Source of the DNA: Plasmodiophora brassicae
Lineage: Eukaryota > Endomyxa: Phytomyxea > Phytomyxea > Plasmodiophorida
DNA length: 64,000 bases
NCBI GenBank assembly: GCA_036867785.1
Contig: CP145419.1
Location: 682,001 to 746,000 of the forward strand
Direction: 5' to 3'
Positions 41,474-50,319 of the stretch are shown piece by piece (position 1 is the first letter of the stretch; each line of letters opens with the position of its first letter). The notes beneath the pieces are model-generated. The model saw nothing but the letters and a program-made list of their open reading frames with translations, was not told the DNA's origin and did not search any database. The position numbers and the translations under genes were made by a program.

Positions 41474-42482
41474 ATGTCGTCCGCGGCCATGATGCTGCGC
41501 CGGCCGATCGCGGTTCGCGTCCCCCACGCGCGTATGTCGCTGTCCTTGGGCTGACGTGTGGGCCCCGGCTGGGCAGGCGACCGGGCGTCATGCCCGATTC
41601 ATGGCATCGGAGCGGGAGCTGAAGAAGCGCCTGACGTCGGTGTCCAGCATCCGTAAGATCACGAAGGCGACGAAGATGGTCGCCGCCGCCAAGCTTCGCG
41701 GCGTCCAGTCCATGCTGACGGTCGGGCGCGCGTTCGCGGCGCCGATGAGCGCGATCTGGACCACGCCCGAACAGGAGAAGGCGGCCACGGAGCTCGCTGA
41801 GAAGCGCAAGGCCGACCCAAAGTACCTGGTATCGGTCCAGCTGAAGGACAACACGCTGCTCGTCCCGATGAGCTCGGATCGTGGCCTGTGCGGTGGTGTC
41901 AACAGCTCCCTGGTTCGTACCGTCCGCCGTATCCTGGACGACAACGAAGGCAAGTCGTCGACGATCCTGTGCGTTGGTGAGCGCGGGCGCAGCGCGTTGC
42001 AGCGCGCGCGGGGCCCGCTGTTCACCATGGCGCTGGTCGACATCAGCAAGCAGATTGTGCCGACGTTCGAGCAGGCGATGGCGTTCGCGTCGATCTACCT
42101 GCAGCACCAGTTCGACTACTCGCTGTTCATCTCGAACCGGTTCAAGTCGGCGATCTCGTACGAGACGATGCTGACCGAGATGCCGTCGGTGGCCAAGCGC
42201 CTGTCGGGCGATTTGGGCAAGTTCCGCGAGTACGAGTTCGAGGGCGACGAGACGGAGACGCTGACGAACCTCGCCGAGTTCTCGGCGGCGTCGTCGCTGT
42301 ACCACATGATGCTGGAGAACAACACGACGGAACAGTCGCAGAAGATGTCGGCGATGGAGAACTCGACCAAGAACGCCGGCGAGCTCATCGAAGCGCTCAA
42401 GATCAAGTACAACCGGTCCCGCCAGGCGCGCATCACCACCGAACTCACCGAAATCATCTCGGGTGCGGCCGCCCTGGAGTGA
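41474..42482 (+). CDS. ATP5F1C: Mitochondrial F1-ATP synthase gamma subunit
   Basis: Two exons: a short one (41474..41512) with MSSAAMMLRRPIA, then 41577..42482. They total 945 nt, 314 aa. The 64-nt intron has GGGCTGACG before GGGCAG; a donor six bases later also keeps frame. The spliced N-terminus is Arg/Ala-rich with no acidic residues before ASERELKK, a classic mitochondrial presequence. The gamma core is textbook: KKRLTSVSSIRKITKATKMV, the Asp-Arg-Gly-Leu-Cys-Gly motif (SSDRGLCGGVNSS), and the C-terminal coiled-coil helix NSTKNAGELIEALKIKYNRS to ISGAAALE. Gamma is the rotating shaft of F1. Confidence 0.96.
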
Positions 42483-43133
42483 GGGCGTGCGTTGCGCGCC
42501 CTGCTAAACCGCAAGCCCCGTTCATCGGAAAGCGATGAAGGTTCACCAGCGCCCTAGCAACACGACATCGGCTGTCCGCTGTCGCCGATTCATTCGAAAT
42601 TTGCCTGGCGCTGGACGGACGCCACCCCCTCCACCGGCATGCATCCCCCAGCCTAGTCGCGTCGCGCTGTCGTCCGCGCGCCCTCTGTGCGGCAGTCGCC
42701 CGGTAGCTCGGGCACGCACGACTGGACCCGCAGCGAGGCCGTCTGTCTGCGCCAACCGGTTGCACTGTATTGATTCCCGTGCGCAAGTGGCGGCGTGCGG
42801 CGTGTCTGTCGCACGGATGTACGTAGCGAGGCAGGGAAGCGCCGGCGCGCGCGTACAACGTACGGGCGGCTGTGCGGCGGCGGGTCCGTGGCCACGCGCG
42901 CGCTACATGCGCCATTCCGGGCGCCGACGGGGGGGGGGGCAGCTGCAAACCCACTTTCCTGTCCGGTCGCACGGGCCCTCTCCGCTGCGCACGTCGGAGC
43001 AGCATTGGCCGATTCCGGCGCGCCGCACTGCGCAGTCCCTGGGGCGCCGTGCAGGACCATTCTCGCAAGGCGCCTGCGTGCGCGTGTGTGTGTGTGTACA
43101 CCCCCGCGCGACGTTAGAGGCGCCGCTAGGGAA
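42483..43133. other. GC-rich gap before the 645-aa orphan
   Basis: About 650 bases of very CpG-rich DNA with G10 at about 42930 and a GTGTGTGTGT tract near 43086. Long frames on both strands here have no conserved features and are attributed to composition. It probably contains the promoter of the next gene. Confidence 0.4.
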
Positions 43134-45071
43134 ATGGAGCTCGACGGCCTAGCGTCGTATAACCTGTTCGCGTACATCGACGCGTTCCCGTTGGATGCGC
43201 CGGCCGCCCCGCCGCCCGACGAACGGCACGGCGGCGACGGGGACGCCGCCGACCCGATCTGGGACGCGTTCGACACGTGCGACTCGGCGTCGCGGTTGCT
43301 GCGCGTCGACCCGTGGCTGCTGGACGACGACGACGACCAGGCCGCCGACAGCGCCCGCCTCCTGAAGACGTCCATGTTCCCGTACGTGACGCCGGCGGTC
43401 GGCAACTACAAGCGCCCGCGCCTGGAGACGTTCAAGCCGGTCACGGCGGCCGACTCGATGGGCGCCCGCCGCATCAACCCGGCGGCCATCTCCTCCGACA
43501 GCCAGGCGCCCATCGGCTGCACCCTGCCGTCGCCCTCCCGCCCGTTGCAACGCCTGTCGACCCCGAACCTGTTCCTGGTCCAGATGCAGGACGCCGATTG
43601 GGATGCGTTCCGGACGGTCGTCGTTGGCTACGGCGACGACGCGTCCCGCGTTCGCGATGCGTTCGACATGTACCTGCGGCAGTGGCGCACGAACCGCCTC
43701 GGGCCGTTCGTCGTCTACGCCAGGGAGAGGTGGGCGCCGGACGGCCAGCACCTCGCCGGGTTCCTGAAACTGTCGCTGAGCAACGGCAGCGAGCGCTGCC
43801 AGAGCCTGCAGATCCGGTTCGCCCTGCTCCCTCAGTACTGCAACCAGCGCCGGGTCATCTACGAAGCGCTGCAGGCCGTCCTGGTCTGGCTGCTCGACGA
43901 CCGCCGCCTGTTCGACCAGCACCGCCAGGTCTACGTCCCGTACGAGATCAGCGCGTCGCGCCAGAACGCGATCGCCATGATGGCGAACGGCCACGACGGC
44001 GCCGTTCTGATCTCGGACGTGCAGGAGGGCGCCCAGCAGCAGATGGTGCTGACGGAGGCGGACGGCATCCGGGACGTGGTCGCCCGGATCGAGGCGCACC
44101 TGGCGTCGGGCGACCTGATCCCGGACGTCATCAACGCCGACATCTGGACGTCGCGCAGCGAGAACGGCCTGTTCGAGATGTGCGTCAAGTGGGAGGTCCC
44201 GCTGCTCAAGGTCGACGACGACGGGTCGATCCACCTGTTCATGTCCACGTACCACGACACGCCCGTCGAGACGACGCTGCTGACGGCGCTGCCGGTCGAC
44301 GCGACGTACAAGATGCGCCTGGACCTGTGCGCTGTCGAGGCGACGGGCGCCGCCGCCGACTCCCCCGACAACTGCTGCCGGATCAAGGCGAAGGACGTGA
44401 CGCTGGGCCAGGCGACGATCGTGTTCTCGGGCGTCCGCAAGGCCAAGGTCGGCGACAAGACCAGGGTCTACGTCATCCGGTCGCAGCTGGTCCGCCACGA
44501 CAAGCGCGCCGTCGTCATCGACACGTGCCAGTCGCGCGCCTGCCAGCTGACGTCGTCGCGGCGCGTCTACCGGGCCGCCGACGATCGCATCCAGCCGCCG
44601 GACGTGCTCTCGCCCGTGTCGGACGCGTCATGGGAGTCACGATCGTCGCTGCTGGCGGAGTTCACGCAGGCGTGCGTCGTGCACTGGAAGGCCGGGTTCC
44701 CGTTGTGGCTGTTCACGCAGGAGAAGGTGGCGATGGAGGTGCGCCCGTTCGGCGTCCCGGGCGACGCCGCCATGAGGGTCCAGCTGGTCGACGTGCAGAG
44801 CAACCTGCCCGTCCACCTCGTGGCCGTCAACCACACCGTCAAGTCGTCGACGGAGACGCTGGTCGCCTACGGGAACGACGACGGCGCCTGGGTCGTCGAC
44901 CTGCGCGTCAACAGCAAGAAGGAGGTCCAGAACCGCATGTCGTACCTGCACGTCAGCTTCCACCGCGTCACAGATCGGCACGTGCACCCGGAACCGGACG
45001 GTGAGTTCAACTCGACGTTCGTCATCAACGTCGGCACGACGTACGCCAACCTGCGGCGGCGCCCGGCCTGA
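43134..45071 (+). CDS. Orphan protein, 645 aa, acidic N-terminus
   Basis: Intronless in a genome where most genes are split, with extreme G/C at third positions. The ATG at 43134 is the first after the GT tract. The N-terminal 80 residues are acidic (DPWLLDDDDDQAADSARLL). There is a nuclear-signal-like YKRPRLETF, then a Ser/Pro stretch. From about residue 140 on it looks globular: FLVQMQDADWDAFRTVVVGY, RLGPFVVYARERWAPDGQHL, VYVPYEISASRQNAI, and a C-terminal beta-rich half (CVVHWKAGFPLWLFTQEKVA, LHVSFHRVTDRHVHPEPDGE). The acidic lead plus basic patch would suit a transcription regulator, but I recognise no family. Confidence 0.6.
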   Translation: MELDGLASYNLFAYIDAFPLDAPAAPPPDERHGGDGDAADPIWDAFDTCDSASRLLRVDPWLLDDDDDQAADSARLLKTSMFPYVTPAVGNYKRPRLETFKPVTAADSMGARRINPAAISSDSQAPIGCTLPSPSRPLQRLSTPNLFLVQMQDADWDAFRTVVVGYGDDASRVRDAFDMYLRQWRTNRLGPFVVYARERWAPDGQHLAGFLKLSLSNGSERCQSLQIRFALLPQYCNQRRVIYEALQAVLVWLLDDRRLFDQHRQVYVPYEISASRQNAIAMMANGHDGAVLISDVQEGAQQQMVLTEADGIRDVVARIEAHLASGDLIPDVINADIWTSRSENGLFEMCVKWEVPLLKVDDDGSIHLFMSTYHDTPVETTLLTALPVDATYKMRLDLCAVEATGAAADSPDNCCRIKAKDVTLGQATIVFSGVRKAKVGDKTRVYVIRSQLVRHDKRAVVIDTCQSRACQLTSSRRVYRAADDRIQPPDVLSPVSDASWESRSSLLAEFTQACVVHWKAGFPLWLFTQEKVAMEVRPFGVPGDAAMRVQLVDVQSNLPVHLVAVNHTVKSSTETLVAYGNDDGAWVVDLRVNSKKEVQNRMSYLHVSFHRVTDRHVHPEPDGEFNSTFVINVGTTYANLRRRPA

Positions 45072-45324
45072 CACTATACGCATCATGTACTTATACATAT
45101 CTGGCGCGCGCGCGCGTCTGCTTTGTCTGAGACGGGGCCAGCCTCCCGTGGAATACGCGCCTACCTGCTCCCGGACGTTCGTCATCTTGGGGTGGGGGAA
45201 CACTGGCAGCAACCGGCGGCGGACACGTGCCGCGAAGGAGGTCACGGTGCGGCGTGTGCCGTTCCCGGGTGGGCGCGCGCTACTTTGCTACTGCGTAAAT
45301 ATCGGCCTGTTGGATCGACGGCCC
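45072..45324. other. Gap with alternating CG tract
   Basis: 253 bp between genes on the same strand. It starts with a GGCGCGCGCGCG tract at about 45101, which also occurs at about 47281 and 47611. No gene. Confidence 0.4.
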
Positions 45325-47594
45325 ATGTCGTCGTTGCCGCCGCCGCAGCCGCCGACAGTTGGGTACTTCCCCAGCCTGCCGTTCGACGTCAGTGACACGG
45401 CCGAGGCGACCGTCGCCAAGGCGTGCGGGGTGGAACCGTTCGGGGACATTGGCGCCATGGTACGACAGGGCGGCCCCGGTGCCGGCCGTCTGTGTGTTGA
45501 ATCGCGCGCCGTACGCCGCAGGTACTCGGCAAGTTCGTCAGCGAGTCGCTGGCCAGCGGCGACCTGACGCACCTGGACGACCTGAACCTGTCGCACAAGC
45601 AGATCACGAGCAAGGGCGTCGCATGGGTCGTCCACGTCCTCGCCGGCGGGCTCGTCGTGGATTCGCTGGACCTGTCGGGCAACCCGATCGGCCCGGCGGG
45701 CATCGCCTCGCTCGCCAGGTGCATTGCCGAGCACGGCGCCGTCCGGGAGCTGGTCCTGTCCAACGTGGAGTGCCTGGACCAGGGCGCGTGCGCCCTGGGC
45801 GACACGCTGGTGGCGCCTGGCGTCGCCCTGCTGTCGGTCGACCTGCGCAACAACCAGATCGGGACGGATGGCGCCCGCGCCCTGATCTGCGCCCTGCAGA
45901 CCAACACCCGGCTGAAGCGGCTGCTGGTCGGCGGCAACCGCATTGCAGTCGACGTCGTCGAGCAGATCAATGGTCTGCCTGTGCGCGTCTCGGCCAGTCA
46001 GCCCTCGTGGGACTGACGCGTCTGGCGCAGACCTGATGGCGCGCAACAAGGGCGGCGGCGGCGGCGACGCCAAACGCAGCGGGTCGATGGCGACGCTGGA
46101 GGCGCCGCCGACGTCGGTCAGCGTGCGCCGGGCGACGAAGCTGGAGAACGCCGAGCAGATCAAGGCGCTGCGCCCGGACCTGTCCCTGGTCGGCGTCGGC
46201 GACCTGAACGAGGTCGACCCGAAGGAGCGGATCGGGGCCGGGTCGTCGGCGATGACGTCGGTCGGCGTCCCGCGCCGGTCCGTGTTCGTCAACGACTTCC
46301 CGGCCGGGAAGCGTACGTCGTTGTCGGGCGACCTGGAGGCGTCGTCGACGGCGACCGGCAACGCGTTCGACGACTTCCCGAGCAACGCCAAGCGCGCCAG
46401 CCTGATGTCGCCGACGCTGGAGTCCCACGACAACGTCGACGAGGCGAAACTGTGAGGGGAGCGCTGCCGGAGGGCGACGACGCCGCTGTCGTTAACGGGT
46501 GCGCTCGCCTCGCAGGCACAGGTCGCAACGCGACAGCTTGGTGCCGGACGGCGACGACGACGGCGACGACGGCGGCGATTTCGACGGCGGTCGCAAGCGG
46601 ACCAGCATCATCGGGCGCCTGCGCCGCCTGACCCTGTCGACGAAGCGGAGGAGCGTCGTGGTCGAGGAGCTGAACGTCGACGAGGCGTTCCAGGACTGCC
46701 GCGGGTCGTCGGCCGACCGCGACCAGTTCTCGTACCTGCTGTATCGCATCAAGAAAGGGTCCACCGAGGTAGGTCGCGGGAGCCGGCCGGTCGGCGCGCG
46801 CCTCCTGAGACGCTGTCGTGCCCAGGCGATGTTCAGCGTCGGGTACCTGTACGACATCGGGGCGGGCGGCGTCGAGTGCCGGACGACCGAGGCGATCAAG
46901 TGGTACCGGGAGGCGGCCGCAAACGGGCACGCCATCGCGATGAACAACCTGGGCGTCCTGCTGTCCACCGGGCATCGCGGCCGCGTCCCGCCGGACAACG
47001 CCGAGGCGTCCCATTGGTACAAGGCCAGCGCCGCCAAGGGATACGTCAGCGGCCAGTTCCACCTCGGTACGCGACCCCGCCCGACGGCAACGGGTCGACC
47101 ACCGACGACCGACGGCGACGTCGCTGACAGCGTGCTGGCGCAGGCTTGATGTACATGTCGGGATGCGGGCTGGAGAAGCCGGACTCGAAGACGGCGTTTC
47201 AGTGGTTCAAGGCGGCCGCCAAGCAGGGCCACGTCCTCGGGCAGAGCAACGTCGGCGCCATGTGTACGTGTGTGGTGTTTGGGCGCGCGCGCGCGTCCTC
47301 CCGCCGGTGTGCCCCACTTCTAACCCGGGGGCCGGTCCAGACATGAACGGGAAGGGGACCGAGGTCAACTACAAGAAGGCGATGAAGTGGTCGAAGAAGG
47401 CGGCCGCGCACCTGAACGCGGTCGCGTTGCACAACATCGGCGTCATGTACGACCAGGGCTACGGCGTCAAGGCCGACAAGCAGAAGGCGTTGCAATTCCT
47501 GGACAAGGCGCGGACCGGCAGGGTCGACGCCGCCATCCCGCTGGACCTGTCGGTGAAGACCATCGCCGACGGCGGCGCATTGATGAACCTGTAG
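45325..47594 (+). CDS. LRR-SEL1 repeat fusion protein, 624 aa
   Basis: Seven exons (45325..45459, 45522..45972, 46031..46451, 46516..46768, 46826..47066, 47144..47263, 47341..47594) total 1875 nt. Residues 50-200 form about five RI-type leucine-rich repeats (LDDLNLSHKQITSKG, VDSLDLSGNPIGPAG, LLSVDLRNNQIGTDG). A Ser/Lys-rich linker (MARNKGGGGGDAKRSG) and an Asp-rich stretch follow. The last ~240 residues are about five SEL1 repeats (AMFSVGYLYDIGAGG, NAEASHWYKASAAKGYVSGQ, YKKAMKWSKKAAAHLNAVAL). Intron 45973..46030 (GTCTGC..GCGCAG with GGACTGACG) spans the LRR stop codon. Unspliced there, it would be two genes 19 bp apart. Both repeat types bind proteins. Confidence 0.7.
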
Positions 47595-47683
47595 AGCCGA
47601 TTCCATAACCTGGGCGCGCGCGCGCGTAGCTCAACAGGGTGGGTGTATGCTGAATATGATACAGACGTCGTCGTTAGCAGGGC

Positions 47684-49879
47684 CTAGGGGCCATGGCTGT
47701 GGCCATGCCCGGCGTCATGCGCGTGGTCATGGCCGTCGTGCGCGTGGCCATGGCCGTGCGAGCAATGGCCACGATCGGCGGCGAACCCGTTGGCGATCAG
47801 GCTGGGCACGTGCGCCGGGTTGTGCATGTGGTACCGCATGCGGGTCTCGGGCTCCAGGCCGTCCACGAGCGCCTGCGTCTCGACCTGCACGGTCACCTGG
47901 CTCATGCCATTGCTGCGCAGGACGTGGGCGATCTTCGACAGCATTGTCTGGGCGTTGCATTCCGCGTCGACGTGCACGTGGATCGACCCGACGAGCCAGG
48001 TGGTCGTGAACGACCAGGCATGGAAATCGCGGTACCCGATCACGCCGGGCAGCGACGTGATCTCGTGGAGGACGTTCGGCATTCGCCTCTCGACTGACGC
48101 AGGCGTTCGCTGAAGGAGGACGAGCGAGGTTTCCCTGAGGAGCTGCCAGACGCTCATCAGGATGAGGACGGCGATCAGGAGCGAGCAGATCGGGTCGGCG
48201 ATCAGCCATCCGAACAGGTGCACGAGCAGCGACGATACGATCACGCCGACGCTGCCGAGCGCGTCGGCGAGGACGTGGAGGTAGATGCCTTCCATGTTGC
48301 TGTTGTGGCCGCTCTCGCACCCGCCGCCATGGCTGTGGCCGTGATGGTGGTGCGCGTCATGGAAGAACACAATGCCGACAATGTTGACGAGCAGCCCGAC
48401 GACGGCGACGACGAGGATCTCGAACCCCTCGATCTCGGGCGGGTCGAACAGCCGCTCGACAGATTCGACGAACACGCTGAAGCTGATGAGGACCAGGAAG
48501 ATGCCGTTGACCAGACCGGATACGACCTCGAACCGCCCGTAGCCGTACGTGAACTCGTCGTTCGCATTCAACCGGGACACATACGACGCATATAGCCCAA
48601 TGCCCAGGGCCGTGCAATCGAACAGCATATGCACCGCATCGGAAATCAACCCGATGCTGTTGCTCCAGTAGCCGTATGCAATCTCCACCAGCGTGAACGC
48701 GAAGTTGATGCAGAGGAACACGAAGATTCGCCTGGAGTTCCTCGTCTCCATGATATGGCGGAACACGCCTCTCGCGACATTCGACCGGCCGTGCCGTGCA
48801 AGGAACGCGTCTGCGATGGAGGATCCGCCGAGCTGGTATGCAGCGGCTCCGGTCATGATGACGACGAGGATCGACGTCCAGGAGATGTGCCACGCGCTGC
48901 CCGTACACACGGAGACGACCAGCGATGCGACAATGGTCATCCCGAGCCCGGGCAGCGCCTGAGTCACCGGCGGGATCGTTCTGCCCGGCGCGTTATAGAT
49001 GTACCATGCGAGCGCGGCGACCGGGTAGACCAGCAGAGCGGGCAGCGACGATCCGACGCGCGGCGGCGACGCGTCCCCATCGGAGGCTGTCGTCGTTGCC
49101 GTTGCCCGGAACAGGACACTGAACGTTGCAATGGGTATTGCAGCGGCAGCTGCCAGGCAGACCGCCAGGCCGTATAGTCGCCGGGCATTGGGGAATCCGG
49201 TGCCGGACACACCGCTGCCGAGGTAACGCCGGAGGAACGACATGACGACCGACCCAGCGAAAAGTGCGAGACACGCCTCAATTGGGAAGAAACTGGCGTG
49301 CGGCCGCGCATCAGACTCCGGGGCAGGCGTCCGCCCAGACCCACCGTCGTTGTCGCCGGCGGCTTGTTGCACAGGGAGCGCCCCCAAGCTGGTCGGAGTC
49401 AGAACGATGACGGCGAACGCCAGCGCGATACACGCAACGCCAAGTCGGGCCTGCGACGAGGACGGTTTGCGGCCAGGCGCGCGTAACGGTGGCAGGAGCC
49501 CGTTCAACGACGATAATGCCGGGGCGTACAGGATAGCGTATTCGGTATATCGAAGCAGGACCGCGGACCGAAACGTGCCGAGGACACGTAGCGCGAACAG
49601 AACGGTGTACGTGAGCGCGAGGACGGCGAATGCGACGATGCCGATCGACGACATCTGTTTCGAGGTCATGCGTTTCTTGACGACAAGCTTCGAACCGTTG
49701 ACCGCGATCGCGAGGACGGCCACGCAACCGAGGACGGCGGATGCGGCCACGGGCACGCTCGTCCCGGACACGACGACGTGCGACATGACGCCTAACGCCA
49801 CCGTCAGCGACAGCCGGTCAACAGCGAGCGACGTCAGCGAATGCGCCTCCGACGTCGCATCACCGTCTCCGATAATCAT
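47684..49879 (-). CDS. SLC30A5: ZnT5/MSC2-type zinc transporter (CDF family)
   Basis: Intronless, 731 aa. The N-terminal ~330 residues hold about eight or nine extra TM helices, the hallmark of ZnT5/MSC2 (LAIAVNGSKLVV and IPIATFSVLF regions). The CDF domain starts near residue 385: IFVFLCINFAFTLVEIAYGY, then SIGLISDAVHMLFDCTALGI with the HxxxD zinc site, a His-rich loop HDAHHHHGHSHGGG, and YLHVLADALGSVGVIVSSLL with the second HxxxD site. A cytosolic metal-binding domain follows (GYRDFHAWSFTTTWLVGSIH). It ends in a second His-rich tail (HGHAHDGHDHAHDAGHGHSH). ZnT5 loads zinc into the early secretory pathway, usually with ZnT6. Confidence 0.92.
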   Translation of the reverse strand: MIIGDGDATSEAHSLTSLAVDRLSLTVALGVMSHVVVSGTSVPVAASAVLGCVAVLAIAVNGSKLVVKKRMTSKQMSSIGIVAFAVLALTYTVLFALRVLGTFRSAVLLRYTEYAILYAPALSSLNGLLPPLRAPGRKPSSSQARLGVACIALAFAVIVLTPTSLGALPVQQAAGDNDGGSGRTPAPESDARPHASFFPIEACLALFAGSVVMSFLRRYLGSGVSGTGFPNARRLYGLAVCLAAAAAIPIATFSVLFRATATTTASDGDASPPRVGSSLPALLVYPVAALAWYIYNAPGRTIPPVTQALPGLGMTIVASLVVSVCTGSAWHISWTSILVVIMTGAAAYQLGGSSIADAFLARHGRSNVARGVFRHIMETRNSRRIFVFLCINFAFTLVEIAYGYWSNSIGLISDAVHMLFDCTALGIGLYASYVSRLNANDEFTYGYGRFEVVSGLVNGIFLVLISFSVFVESVERLFDPPEIEGFEILVVAVVGLLVNIVGIVFFHDAHHHHGHSHGGGCESGHNSNMEGIYLHVLADALGSVGVIVSSLLVHLFGWLIADPICSLLIAVLILMSVWQLLRETSLVLLQRTPASVERRMPNVLHEITSLPGVIGYRDFHAWSFTTTWLVGSIHVHVDAECNAQTMLSKIAHVLRSNGMSQVTVQVETQALVDGLEPETRMRYHMHNPAHVPSLIANGFAADRGHCSHGHGHAHDGHDHAHDAGHGHSHGP

Positions 49880-50319
49880 CGCTCAGGGCAGAGGTAGGCA
49901 GAGGTAGTCATACGACGCCCTGCGGTGGCTCCTCCGACACGACAATGATGACACAGTGGCGACGCGGCGACGGAAAAAACAGGGTTCGCAGCGTCTCGTG
50001 TCGCTCCTTTTTTGGTGGACAACCATAACAACCTGCAGCCCGCACTCGCAGAGGCCTCAGTCGAGCGCAGGACCTGATCGGTGGCGGTCGCATCTGGAAA
50101 GAAGAACGAAAACGGTATTATCCGGGCGTCCGATCGGAGCCGAGGAATATTCGAGCAAGGGCTGATATGATGACGCGTAACATCGCCATCGCCAGGCGGC
50201 GACTGTCTACAGGCGATAGACAGGTCGCGCACCGTCCAGACAGGCGCAGCACCAACATTGTGGTACGGCAGGTGGGAAGGAATATCAGTTTACTGGCAGA
50301 CGAGCCATCTGGGACGGCA
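49880..50319. other. Gap between ZnT5-like and MED23
   Basis: 440 bp between the ZnT5-like start and the MED23 stop, both minus strand. Short plus- and minus-strand frames lack conserved features. It contains the ZnT5-like promoter. Confidence 0.4.

Noticed and set aside
40479-42305. 608-codon minus-strand open frame across the RasGAP-like N-terminus and ATP synthase gamma
   Set aside because: Most of it lies antisense to the firmly identified gamma subunit; only the part below 40976 is kept, as RasGAP-like exon 1. The rest is GC read-through.
43149-45004. Long open frames of 449 and 575 codons overlapping the 645-aa orphan
   Set aside because: Arg/Pro/Gly-rich composition typical of shifted frames in GC-rich coding DNA; the 43134 frame has balanced, protein-like sequence.
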